NCBI GenBank assembly: GCA_030441535.1
Contig: JAUJFZ010000009.1
Coordinates: 1-37,456 of the forward strand
Length of the DNA stretch: 37,456 nucleotides
DNA from: Betaproteobacteria bacterium LSUCC0117
GTDB lineage: Bacteria; Pseudomonadota; Gammaproteobacteria; Burkholderiales; Burkholderiaceae_C
Reading direction: 5' to 3'
Each line of letters opens with the position of its first letter. Position 1 is the stretch's first letter. Made by a program: the position numbers and the translations under genes. Of this stretch, positions 1-8,881 are shown in pieces. Under the pieces are notes generated by a model. It did not search any database, was not told the origin of the DNA, and saw nothing but the letters and a program-made list of their open reading frames with translations.

Positions 1-150
1 AGATTTCAATTTCATCTTCACTCCTTGCGTTGAAAGATGAACCAAAACCCTCCTTTAATCAAGTACCCCTATTTGTCGCACACACGCTGACGTCGGACAG
101 CAGATGAAAACGACTTCGATTGCCAGCGGATATGTTCTGCTCTGAGCCTG
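1..150. other. Left edge, no intact gene
   Basis: I see no gene start or RNA gene here. The frame of the following TPR protein is open back to about position 91 and is closed by a TGA at 88-90. Its translation from 91 still looks TPR-like near the end (an ALSLMAGDK stretch), so coding remnants of the truncated gene probably begin before the first ATG. Confidence 0.4.
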
Positions 151-630
151 ATGGCTGGTGATAAGACTGCGGCTCTTGAGCATGCGCAATTGGCTCATCG
201 TATCAACCCAAATGACCCGAGGGTGTTACGGCAATTTGCAAGCACGTTAATCGTCCATGGTCGAGCGCTGGAAGGACTGAAGTACTTAAATCAGGCATTT
301 GAACTAGACCCTATTCCACAAGGCCGATCTACTTCCTGCGATCCCTACAAAACCTTCATTTACGCTTATTTTTGCTTAGAGGATCATGCCAGTTGCATCA
401 TGTACGCCGAGAAGATCCTACGGTTCGATGAGCTGACTTGGGGCATGGCGATCGTCGCGTACGCTACTCAAAATGGTCCTCAAGAGGTCTATGACTGGGG
501 CGTATTTTCGCAGCATAGCGAAAAATACTCAGGCACCGATTGGGGAGCACTTCTGACAACAAACCAAGCGCGTTTTGACAGTGACCGTTTTCGCGCATTA
601 AAAAATGGCTTAGAAGCAATTTTCGTCTGA
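151..630 (+). pseudogene. TPR-repeat protein, 5'-truncated remnant
   Basis: The product is 159 aa from the first ATG. Its first half has the helix-turn-helix periodicity of tetratricopeptide repeats (ALEHAQLAHRINPNDPRV, then ALEGLKYLNQAFELDP), a fold used for protein-protein contacts. The repeat appears to start before the ATG: the frame stays open to position 91 with TPR-like residues, then meets a stop. No clear ribosome binding site precedes the ATG. I infer that this is the C-terminal part of a larger TPR protein that lost its 5' end. It could instead be a short expressed gene. Its partner and role cannot be told. It lies convergent with the ssrA tail and the nucleoside operon. Confidence 0.5.
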
Positions 631-693
631 TAGCTCACGTAGCTGCCAATGATCTTTGGTGGCACTTACGGAAAAGTAGCGCGTTGATAACTA

Positions 694-729
694 ATGAAAA
701 AGGCCGCTGAAGATATGCCCTCAGCGGCT
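694..729 (-). terminator. Rho-independent terminator after the ssrA tail
   Basis: On the minus strand an 8-bp perfect stem, GCCGCTGA / TCAGCGGC, encloses a 10-nt loop and is followed by CTTTTTC. It lies about 15 nt beyond the ssrA 3' end, where the native ssrA terminator is expected. No other terminator is visible after the aldehyde dehydrogenase gene, so it probably also ends the whole nucleoside operon transcript. Confidence 0.75.
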
Positions 730-742
730 TTCAAACAGTATA

Positions 743-862
743 GGGCCGGGAGGATTGAACCCCCGTCCGCGATGCTTAGTCGTATGGTTCTACGTGCTTA
801 GTTGTTTGATTTGGCTCTCACTTTTTGAGTCGGGCAGCGACGCGCTAGGCAAGATACCAGCG
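743..862 (-). pseudogene. ssrA: ssrA (tmRNA) 3'-end fragment, probable attachment-site scar
   Basis: Read on the minus strand, this stretch contains CAAACAACTAAGCACGTAGA, then GCGGACGGGGGTTCAATCC and CTCCCGGCCC. These match the conserved tmRNA 3' end: the ACTAAGCATGTAG segment, the GGACGCGGGTTC T-arm and the acceptor strand. The T-stem GGGGG/CTCCC pairs. The tag reading frame, pseudoknots and 5' acceptor half are absent, because the aldehyde dehydrogenase stop codon lies 10 nt upstream. The expected terminal CCACCA reads CTATAC, so the fragment is probably not functional. ssrA 3' ends are well-known integrase targets; I infer that this is the displaced end left by an integration, with an intact ssrA elsewhere. 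The upstream limit (about 862) is approximate. Confidence 0.75.
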
Positions 863-871
863 CAACTTTAC

Positions 872-3220
872 TCACACCCCATAAGGGATCCAAACGTTCT
901 TGACTTGTGTGGCCTGTTCCAGCAACTCTTGCACAATCAATTCATCCAGTGACATTGGATCAAAATAAGACGGTACCCAAGTGCGCATCAATGTGGCCGC
1001 GCTCTCCCGCTCAACTGCTGCAGTTGTCGCGCCGTCACCATCGAAAACCCAAATCGCTTGCACCTCTGCGTGTGTGGACATTGGCTTGAGCACGTCGTTG
1101 ACGCTCGCAGTGATAAGGTTAACCACACCCGCTGGTACATCGGAGGTCTCCAACACCTGATAAACGTCGGCGATGATATGCGGCATTGACCGCGAAGGTA
1201 CGGCGACAATCCGGTTCCCTTGCGACAATGCCGCAGACAAAGGCACGAATAATCCGCTCAGCGGATTCGCGTCCTGACAGACCACGCCAATAACGCCAAT
1301 AGCCTCGTGTAACGCGGTGACGATGCCATGTAGCGGCGGTTGATGGACCGTACCGTCATATTTGTCGGCCCAGGCTGCAAACGTGAATAATGCGTGCAGC
1401 GACGCGTCTAGTTCACGCTTGGCTGCTGCCGGTTTCATCACCTGCCTCAACGTGCGCAACAGCCCCTCGCGCTGCTTGTTTAAGTTCTCGGCGACGTAAT
1501 ACAACACCTGCGCGCGTTCGTGGCCGGACCATTTGGTCCACGCTTTGGCGTTGGCCGCGGCCTCTACGGCGTTGCGTATGTCTTTTCGATTGCCCTCCGG
1601 CACAACCGCCACACATCGACCGGCAATCATCACCTTTCGGCTGTAGCCACTGTCAGGTCGAACTTGCTTGCCCCCCACATAAAGTTTGACCGTCTGATCT
1701 ATCGCCTCTCTGGTGAGTTCAGTTGCGGTTTCAATGCCCAACGCAGGCGTCTTGGCCTTCCGTGTCTTAGGCTTCAAGTACTCTCGCAAGCCTTCGATAC
1801 CACCTTCCCGACCAAAGCCGGACTCCTTGTAGCCTCCAAAACCACATGACGCATCGAACAAGTTTGCACCGTTGATCCAGACCACACCAGCCAGCAATTG
1901 CGGCGCAATGTCCAGCGCCTGATTGATGGACTCACTCCACACGCTAGCCGCCAGTCCGTAGACCGTGTTGTTAGCCAGTTGTACGGCCTCTGCCGGGGTT
2001 CTAAATGTCAACACCGTGAGCACCGGGCCAAAAATTTCTTCTCGCACCACGGTCGATGCGGTGCCCACCCCAGTGATCAGCGTCGGGGCTAAGAAACAGC
2101 CGCGTCCGGGCAAAGCGTCGGTGCTTTGCCAAACGGTCGCCCCCTCTTGCCTAGCGATGTCTAGATAGCGACTCACTGTCTGGTGCTGCTCCATGCTGAC
2201 CAGTGGCCCCATGTCGGTCGACTTATCCATCGGATCGCCCACACGCAGCTTGCTCATGCGCTGGCGCAAGCGGGTGGTGAACGTCTCAGCAATCGACTCG
2301 TGCACCAATAAACGAGAACCCGCGCAACAGACCTGCCCTTGGTTGAAGTATGTGGAGTCAATCAAACCTTCTATGGCAGAGTCCAAATCGGCATCGGCAA
2401 AAACGATGAATGGCGACTTACCGCCCAACTCCAAGCTCAGTTTCTTGCCTGTACCCGCGGTAGTTTGCCGAATCCAGCGTCCAACGGCGGTGGAGCCGGT
2501 GAACGCTATTTTATTGATGTCTGGGTGCTGGACGATGGCTCGACCAACTTCCACTGCGCCATTGACCAAATTGAACACGCCCGGTGGTAATCCGACTTCG
2601 TCGCAAATTTGCGCGAATAAGAGGGCGGTTAACGGCGTGTTCTCCGCCGACTTGAAAACGATTGTGTTGCCGCAGGCCAGCGCCGGCGCGACTTTCCACG
2701 CCAGCATCAACATTGGGAAATTCCATGGCACGATTTGCCCCACCACGCCAAGCGGGTCACGCCCGGGCAGGCGTTGTTCCATAACCTGTGCCCAGCCAAC
2801 GTGGTGGTAGAAGTGGCGAATCACCAGCGGAATGTCCACATCCCGCGACTCGCGTATCGGCTTGCCATTGTCCAAAGTTTCCAGCACCACGGCCAACCGC
2901 GCGTGTTTCTGAATGGCGCGGGTGATGGCGTACAAGTATTGGGCGCGCTCGCCACCGGACAAGGCCGCCCAAGCCGGAGCGGCGCTTTTCGCTGCTGCGA
3001 CCGCCTCATTCACATCGGCGCTAGTGCCCAGAGACACGTGGGCCAGTGGTTCGCCGCTGGTAGGGTTGAACGTCTCAAAGCTGTTTGGGCTCGCGTGCCA
3101 TCGCCCATTGATGAAAGCGCCAAAGGGCTGGTGCTGAGCGATCCACTTCAAGGCCAGATCGGACGATTCAGGTGCGGGACCGTAGTCCATGGTGTTCAAA
3201 ATCTCTTGAATGTTAGTCAT
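872..3220 (-). CDS. Two-domain aldehyde dehydrogenase
   Basis: This is a 782-aa NAD(P)-dependent aldehyde dehydrogenase, far longer than the usual 480-500 aa. Residues about 1-490 form a complete catalytic unit: PWNFP (Asn167), FTGSTAVG, the general base Glu264 in LELGGKSP, and the nucleophile Cys298 in NQGQVCCAGSR. Residues about 510-782 are a second ALDH-like N-terminal half (AIGVIGVV, PLSAALSQGNRIVAVPSRS) that lacks a Cys/Glu active site. It is the last gene of the deoxynucleoside operon, starting 8 nt after deoC. The inferred role is oxidation of the acetaldehyde released by DeoC to acetate. No strong ribosome binding site is seen at the ATG, so expression may depend on coupling. The extra half may serve in assembly or regulation. 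Confidence 0.85.
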   Translation of the reverse strand: MTNIQEILNTMDYGPAPESSDLALKWIAQHQPFGAFINGRWHASPNSFETFNPTSGEPLAHVSLGTSADVNEAVAAAKSAAPAWAALSGGERAQYLYAITRAIQKHARLAVVLETLDNGKPIRESRDVDIPLVIRHFYHHVGWAQVMEQRLPGRDPLGVVGQIVPWNFPMLMLAWKVAPALACGNTIVFKSAENTPLTALLFAQICDEVGLPPGVFNLVNGAVEVGRAIVQHPDINKIAFTGSTAVGRWIRQTTAGTGKKLSLELGGKSPFIVFADADLDSAIEGLIDSTYFNQGQVCCAGSRLLVHESIAETFTTRLRQRMSKLRVGDPMDKSTDMGPLVSMEQHQTVSRYLDIARQEGATVWQSTDALPGRGCFLAPTLITGVGTASTVVREEIFGPVLTVLTFRTPAEAVQLANNTVYGLAASVWSESINQALDIAPQLLAGVVWINGANLFDASCGFGGYKESGFGREGGIEGLREYLKPKTRKAKTPALGIETATELTREAIDQTVKLYVGGKQVRPDSGYSRKVMIAGRCVAVVPEGNRKDIRNAVEAAANAKAWTKWSGHERAQVLYYVAENLNKQREGLLRTLRQVMKPAAAKRELDASLHALFTFAAWADKYDGTVHQPPLHGIVTALHEAIGVIGVVCQDANPLSGLFVPLSAALSQGNRIVAVPSRSMPHIIADVYQVLETSDVPAGVVNLITASVNDVLKPMSTHAEVQAIWVFDGDGATTAAVERESAATLMRTWVPSYFDPMSLDELIVQELLEQATQVKNVWIPYGV

Positions 3221-3228
3221 GTGGTTAT

Positions 3229-4188
3229 TCAGGGCAGTGCGTGTCTATGAGCCGCCGAGTAATGCCCGGTGACATGGTGATCCAGTTGGCGTTCGATATC
3301 AGTCAGCAAACTAGACGCGCCAATCCGAAATCGAGTGGGCGTAAGCCATTCGTTGCCCAGCTCTTCCTTGATCAGCGCCAGGTATTGCAACGCACTCTTG
3401 GCGGTAGAGATGCCGCCGGCCGGTTTATAACCCACGATGTAACCGGTCGTTTCAGCGAAGTGTCGAATCGCGCGAACCATGACTAACGAGACCGGAAGCG
3501 TCGCGTTAATGCTCTCCTTACCCGTGGAGGTCTTGATAAAGTCGGCGCCAGCCATCATCGCCACCCAAGAGGCGCGCGCGACGTTTTCCAGCGTTTGCAA
3601 ATCCCCCGTGGCCAAAATTGCTTTCAGGTGCGCATCACCACTCGCGGCGCGGTAGTCGCGCACCTCTTGATACAGCGCCTGCCAATTCCCCGTGAGCACG
3701 TGTTTTCTGGTGATGACGATGTCTATTTCCTGCGCACCCGCTGCGACCGATGCTTCGATCTCGCGGATCTTCAAATGGTGGTAAACCAACCCCGCTGGAA
3801 ATGCGGTGGATACGGCTGCCACGGGGATGCCGCTACCCTTTAGCGCCTCGATCGCCGGCTCGATCATGTCCTGGTAGACACAAACCGCGCCAGTGTATAG
3901 CGACGTTAGACCCAACGCCTGCATCAAGTCCACTCGCAACGGCTGGCGCGCCTTCGCACATAAACGGTGTACGCGCCCCGGCGTGTCATCGCCACTGAGC
4001 GTGGTCAAGTCTACACATTGCAAGGCTCGTACCAACCAGGCCGCTTGGTATTCCCTTTTAACGCTTCGCGAACCATTAAGCTGCGCCACGCGCCGCAAAA
4101 CCGCAGGCTGGTTCACGCGCTGTTGACGCACCCAGGACAGATCAAAGTCAGTACCCGGGTTACGCAGATGCTGTTGAGGTTGGTTCAT
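3229..4188 (-). CDS. deoC: Deoxyribose-phosphate aldolase
   Basis: DeoC splits 2-deoxyribose-5-phosphate into glyceraldehyde-3-phosphate and acetaldehyde. The 319-aa product is of the longer type. The Schiff-base lysine is Lys219 in DFIKTSTGKES. Asp156 (EIDIVI) and Lys255 (VGYKPAGGIS) match the other two catalytic residues of the class I aldolase. It takes its substrate from DeoB: the deoB stop overlaps its ATG (ATGA), which indicates translational coupling. The neighbouring aldehyde dehydrogenase would remove the acetaldehyde. Its place in the pathway is clear from the operon order. Confidence 0.93.
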   Translation of the reverse strand: MNQPQQHLRNPGTDFDLSWVRQQRVNQPAVLRRVAQLNGSRSVKREYQAAWLVRALQCVDLTTLSGDDTPGRVHRLCAKARQPLRVDLMQALGLTSLYTGAVCVYQDMIEPAIEALKGSGIPVAAVSTAFPAGLVYHHLKIREIEASVAAGAQEIDIVITRKHVLTGNWQALYQEVRDYRAASGDAHLKAILATGDLQTLENVARASWVAMMAGADFIKTSTGKESINATLPVSLVMVRAIRHFAETTGYIVGYKPAGGISTAKSALQYLALIKEELGNEWLTPTRFRIGASSLLTDIERQLDHHVTGHYSAAHRHALP

Positions 4189-5378
4189 AACAGTGATTGA
4201 CCGTGCGCCAGCGGCGCGAGGTTGAGATGATGGGCCAGCGTTTGCCCCAGATCCGAAAAGCTTTGACGTTGACCCAAGTTACCCAATGGTGCGGCAGGCC
4301 CAAAGAACAATTGCGGTACAAATTCTCGCGTGTGATCGCTACCCGTTTGCGTGGGATCGCAACCGTGGTCAGCAGTGATAACCGCGATATCACCCGGCAT
4401 GAGCTGGGCGATGAATTCGGGCAAGCGTGCATCAAAAGCTTCAATAGCGTGGGCATAGCCCGCCACGTCTCTTCGATGGCCAAAATTCTGGTCAAAGTCC
4501 ACAAAATTGGCAAACACCAGCGCGCCTTCAGGCGCAGTATGGACGGTGCCCATCAATTGATCGAACAAGGCCATGTTGTCTGGGCCTTTGAGCAAGCGGC
4601 TGATACCACGGTGCGCGAAGATGTCGCCTATCTTACCGATAGCCACTGTTTCACGGCCGGCCGCGTGTGCTGCATCCAGCAGCGTGGTGCCCGGTGGCGC
4701 AACCGCAAAATCACGTCGGTTGGCGGTGCGTTGATAGGCACCGGAGGTACCAACAAAAGGTCGCGCGATCACACGTGCGATGTTGAGTTCTCGCACCCGC
4801 GCAAATGCATCTTGGCACAGTTCTATTAACCGTCCGGGTGGAATCACATCTTCGTGTGCAGCGATCTGGAACACCGAGTCGGCCGAGGTGTAGACAATAG
4901 GTTTGCCACTGACCACATGTTCGTCACCCAGCTGCGCAATGATCTCTGTACCCGAGGCGTGACATTCGCCCAGCACACCTGGCAGGGCATTGTCGCGCAC
5001 CCAGCCGTCAATCAAATCGGCCGGGAAGCATTGGGCTTGTCGCGGGAAGTAGCCCCAATCAAACTCTACCGGCACACCCGCCATTTCCCAATGACCACTG
5101 GGCGTATCTTTGCCACGCGACCGCTCGGCTGCGGCCACATAACCGCCAATGAAGCCATCGCGCTGCGACCAACCCGAGGGCCAATGCCCACACGCCAAGT
5201 GCATGGCTGCACCTAAACCCAAAGCTTCTAAGTTTGGGGCACGCAAGCGCTGACCTCGATCCACTCGCCACTGCGCGATATGGCCCAGCGTATTGGCGTT
5301 GGCGTCACCGAATACCAACGCATCCGGCGCAGCACCGATGCCTAAAGAATCCGCCACCAGAATGAAAGCGCGCGTCAT
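4185..5378 (-). CDS. deoB: Phosphopentomutase
   Basis: DeoB converts (deoxy)ribose-1-phosphate, made by the nucleoside phosphorylases, into the 5-phosphate. The 397-aa length is normal. It belongs to the alkaline-phosphatase-like metalloenzyme superfamily. Asp10 in the N-terminal metal motif (ILVADSLGIGAAPDA), Thr92 in GKDTPSGHWEMAG (the phosphorylated residue) and the C-terminal ADHGCDPT metal cluster are all visible. It overlaps deoA upstream and deoC downstream by 4 nt each. Confidence 0.95.
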   Translation of the reverse strand: MTRAFILVADSLGIGAAPDALVFGDANANTLGHIAQWRVDRGQRLRAPNLEALGLGAAMHLACGHWPSGWSQRDGFIGGYVAAAERSRGKDTPSGHWEMAGVPVEFDWGYFPRQAQCFPADLIDGWVRDNALPGVLGECHASGTEIIAQLGDEHVVSGKPIVYTSADSVFQIAAHEDVIPPGRLIELCQDAFARVRELNIARVIARPFVGTSGAYQRTANRRDFAVAPPGTTLLDAAHAAGRETVAIGKIGDIFAHRGISRLLKGPDNMALFDQLMGTVHTAPEGALVFANFVDFDQNFGHRRDVAGYAHAIEAFDARLPEFIAQLMPGDIAVITADHGCDPTQTGSDHTREFVPQLFFGPAAPLGNLGQRQSFSDLGQTLAHHLNLAPLAHGQSLL

Positions 5379-6694
5379 GAGATGACCTGTAAACAGGGAG
5401 ACTTCACATCGACCACGGTATCACCAAAAGTGATTGCATGCATTACGGCACGGCGCGCAGCCTCCGCCTTTTCTAGGCTACCCGCATGGATGCGAACGAT
5501 ACGCTCGCCTGGGTGCACTCGTTGTCCCAAATTGATCCAATCGGTCATACCCACGGCATGATCGATTGGATCATTTGCTTTGAAACGGCCACCGCCCAAT
5601 TCAATAACGGCTACACCAATCGCCCGCGTATTCATTTGCAGCAACGTGCCATCAGTCTCGGCCAATACGTCTAAGACCACCGGCGCTTTCGGCAAGTGCG
5701 CATCAAAACGCGCCACAAAGTCCGTGGGCCCCCCGAGCGCTGCGACCATTCGGGAAAAATGCTCGGTGGCACGCCCGCTGCTCAACGCATCATCCAGACG
5801 CTGCAAAGATTCGTTTCGTCCCTCGCTCAGACCGCTCAACTCCAGCATCTGCGCCGCCAGTTCGCGTGTTACGGCCAACAAACGTGGCTCGCGCCGCGCG
5901 CCGGTCAGGAATTCCACGGCTTCAGCCATTTCCAAGGCGTTGCCGCAACTGTGGCCCAAGACCTGATTCATGTCGGTGAGCACAGCCCGCGTGGGCATCC
6001 CTGCGCCATTAGCCACTCTGACTAACGTATGCGCCAAGTGATTCGCGAAATCCATGTTGTCTGCAAATGCGCCACTGCCCACCTTAACGTCCATGACCAG
6101 CGCGTCCACTCCCGCGGCCAGCTTCTTGGACAAGATGCTGGCTGTAATAAGTGGCGTGGACTCCACAGTGGCAGTCACATCACGTATTGCGTATAGACGC
6201 CGGTCGGCGGGTGCGAGATCAGCTGTCTGACCGATGATCGCGCAGCCCACGTCGCGCACCGTTCGACGGAAGCTATGTAGATCTGGCGCGGTGTTGTAGC
6301 CAGGAATCGCATCGAACTTGTCGAGCGTGCCCCCAGTGTGACCTAACCCGCGACCTGAAATCATTGGAACGAAAGCACCGCACGCCGCCACCCAGGGGGC
6401 CAGCATCAGGCTGACCTTGTCCCCCACGCCACCAGTGGAATGCTTGTCTACAACGGGGCCGTTCAAGCCTTGCTCAGACCAATTCAGTACGGTGCCTGAA
6501 TTCATCATCGCACGCGTTAACGCCACTCGCTCAGCGTGGTTCATATCGTTAAAAAAGATCGCCATAGCCATCGCAGCGGCCTGCCCTTCGCTCCAACTCT
6601 CGCTAACCAGACCTTGAACGAATGCGGTAATGTCTTGTTCAGACAACTCGCCGCCATCGCGTTTGATGCGAATGATCTCCTGTGCCAGTTTCAT
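5375..6694 (-). CDS. deoA: Thymidine phosphorylase
   Basis: The 439-aa product phosphorolyses thymidine and deoxyuridine to base plus deoxyribose-1-phosphate in the cytosol. The family signature KHSTGGVGDKVSL (residues 84-96) and the phosphate/substrate segment SGRGLGHTGGTLDK are intact, and the length fits bacterial DeoA. It follows punA with a 4-nt overlap and feeds DeoB. Pyrimidine nucleoside phosphorylase (Pdp) is the alternative name within this family; the deo context favours deoA. Confidence 0.93.
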   Translation of the reverse strand: MKLAQEIIRIKRDGGELSEQDITAFVQGLVSESWSEGQAAAMAMAIFFNDMNHAERVALTRAMMNSGTVLNWSEQGLNGPVVDKHSTGGVGDKVSLMLAPWVAACGAFVPMISGRGLGHTGGTLDKFDAIPGYNTAPDLHSFRRTVRDVGCAIIGQTADLAPADRRLYAIRDVTATVESTPLITASILSKKLAAGVDALVMDVKVGSGAFADNMDFANHLAHTLVRVANGAGMPTRAVLTDMNQVLGHSCGNALEMAEAVEFLTGARREPRLLAVTRELAAQMLELSGLSEGRNESLQRLDDALSSGRATEHFSRMVAALGGPTDFVARFDAHLPKAPVVLDVLAETDGTLLQMNTRAIGVAVIELGGGRFKANDPIDHAVGMTDWINLGQRVHPGERIVRIHAGSLEKAEAARRAVMHAITFGDTVVDVKSPCLQVIS

Positions 6695-7491
6695 ATCGCC
6701 AATTGCCCTACTACTCTGGCCAGAAAAGAGGTCGCCCGTTTCGCGGAAGCCTGCGCTTGCGACAAGGTGTGCGCATGACTCAATGTCTCACTGGACAAGC
6801 CCGCACCCATATTGGTGATCAACGAAAATGCCAGAACTTGCATACCCGCGTGTCGCGCCAATATAGTCTCAGGAACCGTAGACATCCCGACAGCGTTGGC
6901 ACCAGCCCCCATCGCCATGCGAATCTCTGCGGGGGTCTCGAACTGCGGCCCAACGAACCAAGCGTACACACCCTCAAACAAATCCACTCCCATAGATCCC
7001 GCATGCTCGTGTGCCTGCTGACGCAAACCAATGTCGTAGGCATTAGTCATGGAAACAAAGCGCTCGTTACCCATCTCACCAATTAGTGGGGAATGCTGTG
7101 AAAAATTGATGTGGTCACTGATCGCCATTAAGCTACCCGGGGGAATGTTAGCGTCCACACTTCCCGCAGCGTTCGTCTGCACCAAGACGTCGCACCCCCA
7201 TTCGCGCAGGGCACGAATCGGGATCTTCATCGCGTCGGCCCGCCCCGTCTCATAGGTATGTTTGCGTCCACCCATTACAGCAACTTCATGTCTCCCCAGA
7301 CGTCCGACGACCACATCGCTAACATGACCAGCCACACTGGACTGCGGGAAACCGGGCAAATCCGCATACGCCACCCGTTGCGGGTTTTCAATGGCATCGA
7401 TAACGCTGCTCCACCCTGAACCCAAAATCATCCCGATGCGTGGTCTGGCAGCTGGCAAGCGTTGCTGAAGAATTTCAGTTGCGGTCGTCAT
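6691..7491 (-). CDS. punA: Purine nucleoside phosphorylase
   Basis: This 266-aa enzyme is of the trimeric PNP/MTAP superfamily. It phosphorolyses inosine, guanosine or xanthosine and their deoxy forms. The phosphate loop GSGWSS (about 24-29), GHVSD (55-59), the base-binding segment GPQFETPAEIRM, VGMSTVPE and ITNMGAG are present. The Asn in ITNMGAG is typical of 6-oxopurine-specific enzymes. This is the family of PunA/XapA, not the hexameric DeoD, so the exact base range is open. It overlaps cdd and deoA by 4 nt. Confidence 0.88.
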   Translation of the reverse strand: MTTATEILQQRLPAARPRIGMILGSGWSSVIDAIENPQRVAYADLPGFPQSSVAGHVSDVVVGRLGRHEVAVMGGRKHTYETGRADAMKIPIRALREWGCDVLVQTNAAGSVDANIPPGSLMAISDHINFSQHSPLIGEMGNERFVSMTNAYDIGLRQQAHEHAGSMGVDLFEGVYAWFVGPQFETPAEIRMAMGAGANAVGMSTVPETILARHAGMQVLAFSLITNMGAGLSSETLSHAHTLSQAQASAKRATSFLARVVGQLAI

Positions 7492-7931
7492 AAATGTTGA
7501 TGCTTTAGGTGATCGGGCCCGAAGCTGCGCGGCAGCAATTCACCGATGGACATGACTTCGCGTACCCGCTTGGCGTCGGCCAACAATACAGGTACGTCAT
7601 CGTTCGCGAATTCACGCAGGCGTTGTCTGCAGCCTCCGCACGGTGTGACGGTGTCATCGGCCTCGCCTACAACCATCGCCGCCACTACCTGACGGCCTCC
7701 TGCCGCAACCATCGCCGCGATAGCCGAAGCCTCGGCGCATTGGCCGATTGGGTAAGCTGCATTTTCTACATTGCACCCCACGTGAATGCGTCCGGTTTCA
7801 TCCATAACCGCTGCGCCAACATGAAAGTTTGAATACGGCGCGTACGCGCGCTCGCGCACCTCGCTTGCGGCAAGATACAGCGCCTGCACGTTTGCCGACG
7901 AAAGCTCAAGTTCATCCGGGCTCATACTCAA
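7488..7931 (-). CDS. cdd: Cytidine deaminase
   Basis: The 147-aa homotetrameric-type cytidine deaminase converts (deoxy)cytidine to (deoxy)uridine, so that pyrimidine nucleosides can be phosphorolysed. The zinc site is formed by Cys65 in QCAEAS, with the proton-shuttling Glu67, and by Cys98 and Cys101 in TPCGGC. NVENAAYP is the substrate-binding motif. It is translationally coupled by 4-nt overlaps to the permease gene upstream and punA downstream. The sequence upstream of this motif (YSNFHVGAA) is typical of the family. Confidence 0.93.
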   Translation of the reverse strand: MSMSPDELELSSANVQALYLAASEVRERAYAPYSNFHVGAAVMDETGRIHVGCNVENAAYPIGQCAEASAIAAMVAAGGRQVVAAMVVGEADDTVTPCGGCRQRLREFANDDVPVLLADAKRVREVMSIGELLPRSFGPDHLKHQHL

Positions 7932-8881
7932 ACCCTCTCCTTGGTGTAAGGCTTGCCGAGCGCCTTGGGCGCTACAGCCTTGCCGATAAATCCAGCGAGT
8001 AATACCACCGTCATCACGTAGGGCAACACCTGAATCGCCTGAACCGGAACTTCACCGACCACGGGCAATGGAACCCCTTGCAAACGGATGGCAACTGCAT
8101 CGAGAAAACCAAACAACAGGCACGCCCACAATGCCCCAACCGGATGCCACTTGCCAAAAATCATGGCCGCCAATGCCATATAGCCTCGGCCAGCTGTCAT
8201 GTTGGGCACAAATGACGCACTTTGCGCCAGCACCAGATAGGCGCCCGCCAACCCACACAAGATGCCATTCAGCGTCAATGCCATGTAGCGCATGGTGCGC
8301 ACCGACACACCCGCAGCTTCAACCATGTCCGGATTTTCACCCACGGCGCGCAAACGAAGACCAAAACGCGTGCGCCAGATCAGCCACCACACCGCAGGCA
8401 CCAACGCGAATGCCAAATAAACCAGCGCGTTGTGACCCAACAAGCCATCGCCCAAAATCCCGCCCACAGAATCAGACAGATTCGGCCACAACGCCACCAA
8501 GCGCACCGTATCAGAGACCGGTGGCGTCTGACCTCCCATCTCGTACCACGCCGAACCGAGAACTGACGTTATCCCTAGCGCGATGATGTTGATCGCTACA
8601 CCAGAGACCACTTGATCTCCTCGATGCGTGACACAGGCAAATCCATGCAACCATGAGGCAGCCAACGCGACGATCAACGCCACAAATAAAGCCAGCACGA
8701 GCGAACCTGTCGCCACACCTGCGCTGGCGGCGGCGAATGCAGCCAACAACATCTTTCCTTCTAGACCGATATCGATGACGCCACTGCGCTCACTGATCAA
8801 CCCAGCCAATGCGCAAAATAACAGCGGCGTCGCCATGCGCAAAGTGGTACCCAGCACCGAAGATATAAAAATTTCATCCAC
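7928..8881 (-). CDS. Nucleoside ABC transporter permease (second subunit)
   Basis: This 317-aa inner-membrane permease is of the BPD_transp_2 family that also serves simple sugars and branched-chain amino acids. Hydrophobic segments fill most of the chain. ERSGVIDIGLEGKMLLAA near the N-terminus and the GLAGAYLVLAQSASFVPNMT region after the middle are typical of the smaller permease of NupABC/NupNOPQ-like nucleoside importers. It overlaps the first permease gene by 8 nt and cdd by 4 nt. The nucleoside specificity is inferred from its neighbours. Confidence 0.87.
   Translation of the reverse strand: MDEIFISSVLGTTLRMATPLLFCALAGLISERSGVIDIGLEGKMLLAAFAAASAGVATGSLVLALFVALIVALAASWLHGFACVTHRGDQVVSGVAINIIALGITSVLGSAWYEMGGQTPPVSDTVRLVALWPNLSDSVGGILGDGLLGHNALVYLAFALVPAVWWLIWRTRFGLRLRAVGENPDMVEAAGVSVRTMRYMALTLNGILCGLAGAYLVLAQSASFVPNMTAGRGYMALAAMIFGKWHPVGALWACLLFGFLDAVAIRLQGVPLPVVGEVPVQAIQVLPYVMTVVLLAGFIGKAVAPKALGKPYTKERV

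Noticed and set aside
743..862. A functional two-piece (permuted) tmRNA acceptor gene
   Set aside because: In permuted genes the 5' half follows the acceptor piece. Here a terminator follows at once, no TTCGAC-type 5' half or tag frame is present, and the CCA end is mutated.
2193..2810. A 205-codon plus-strand frame
   Set aside because: It lies wholly antisense to the aldehyde dehydrogenase catalytic domain and shows no family features.
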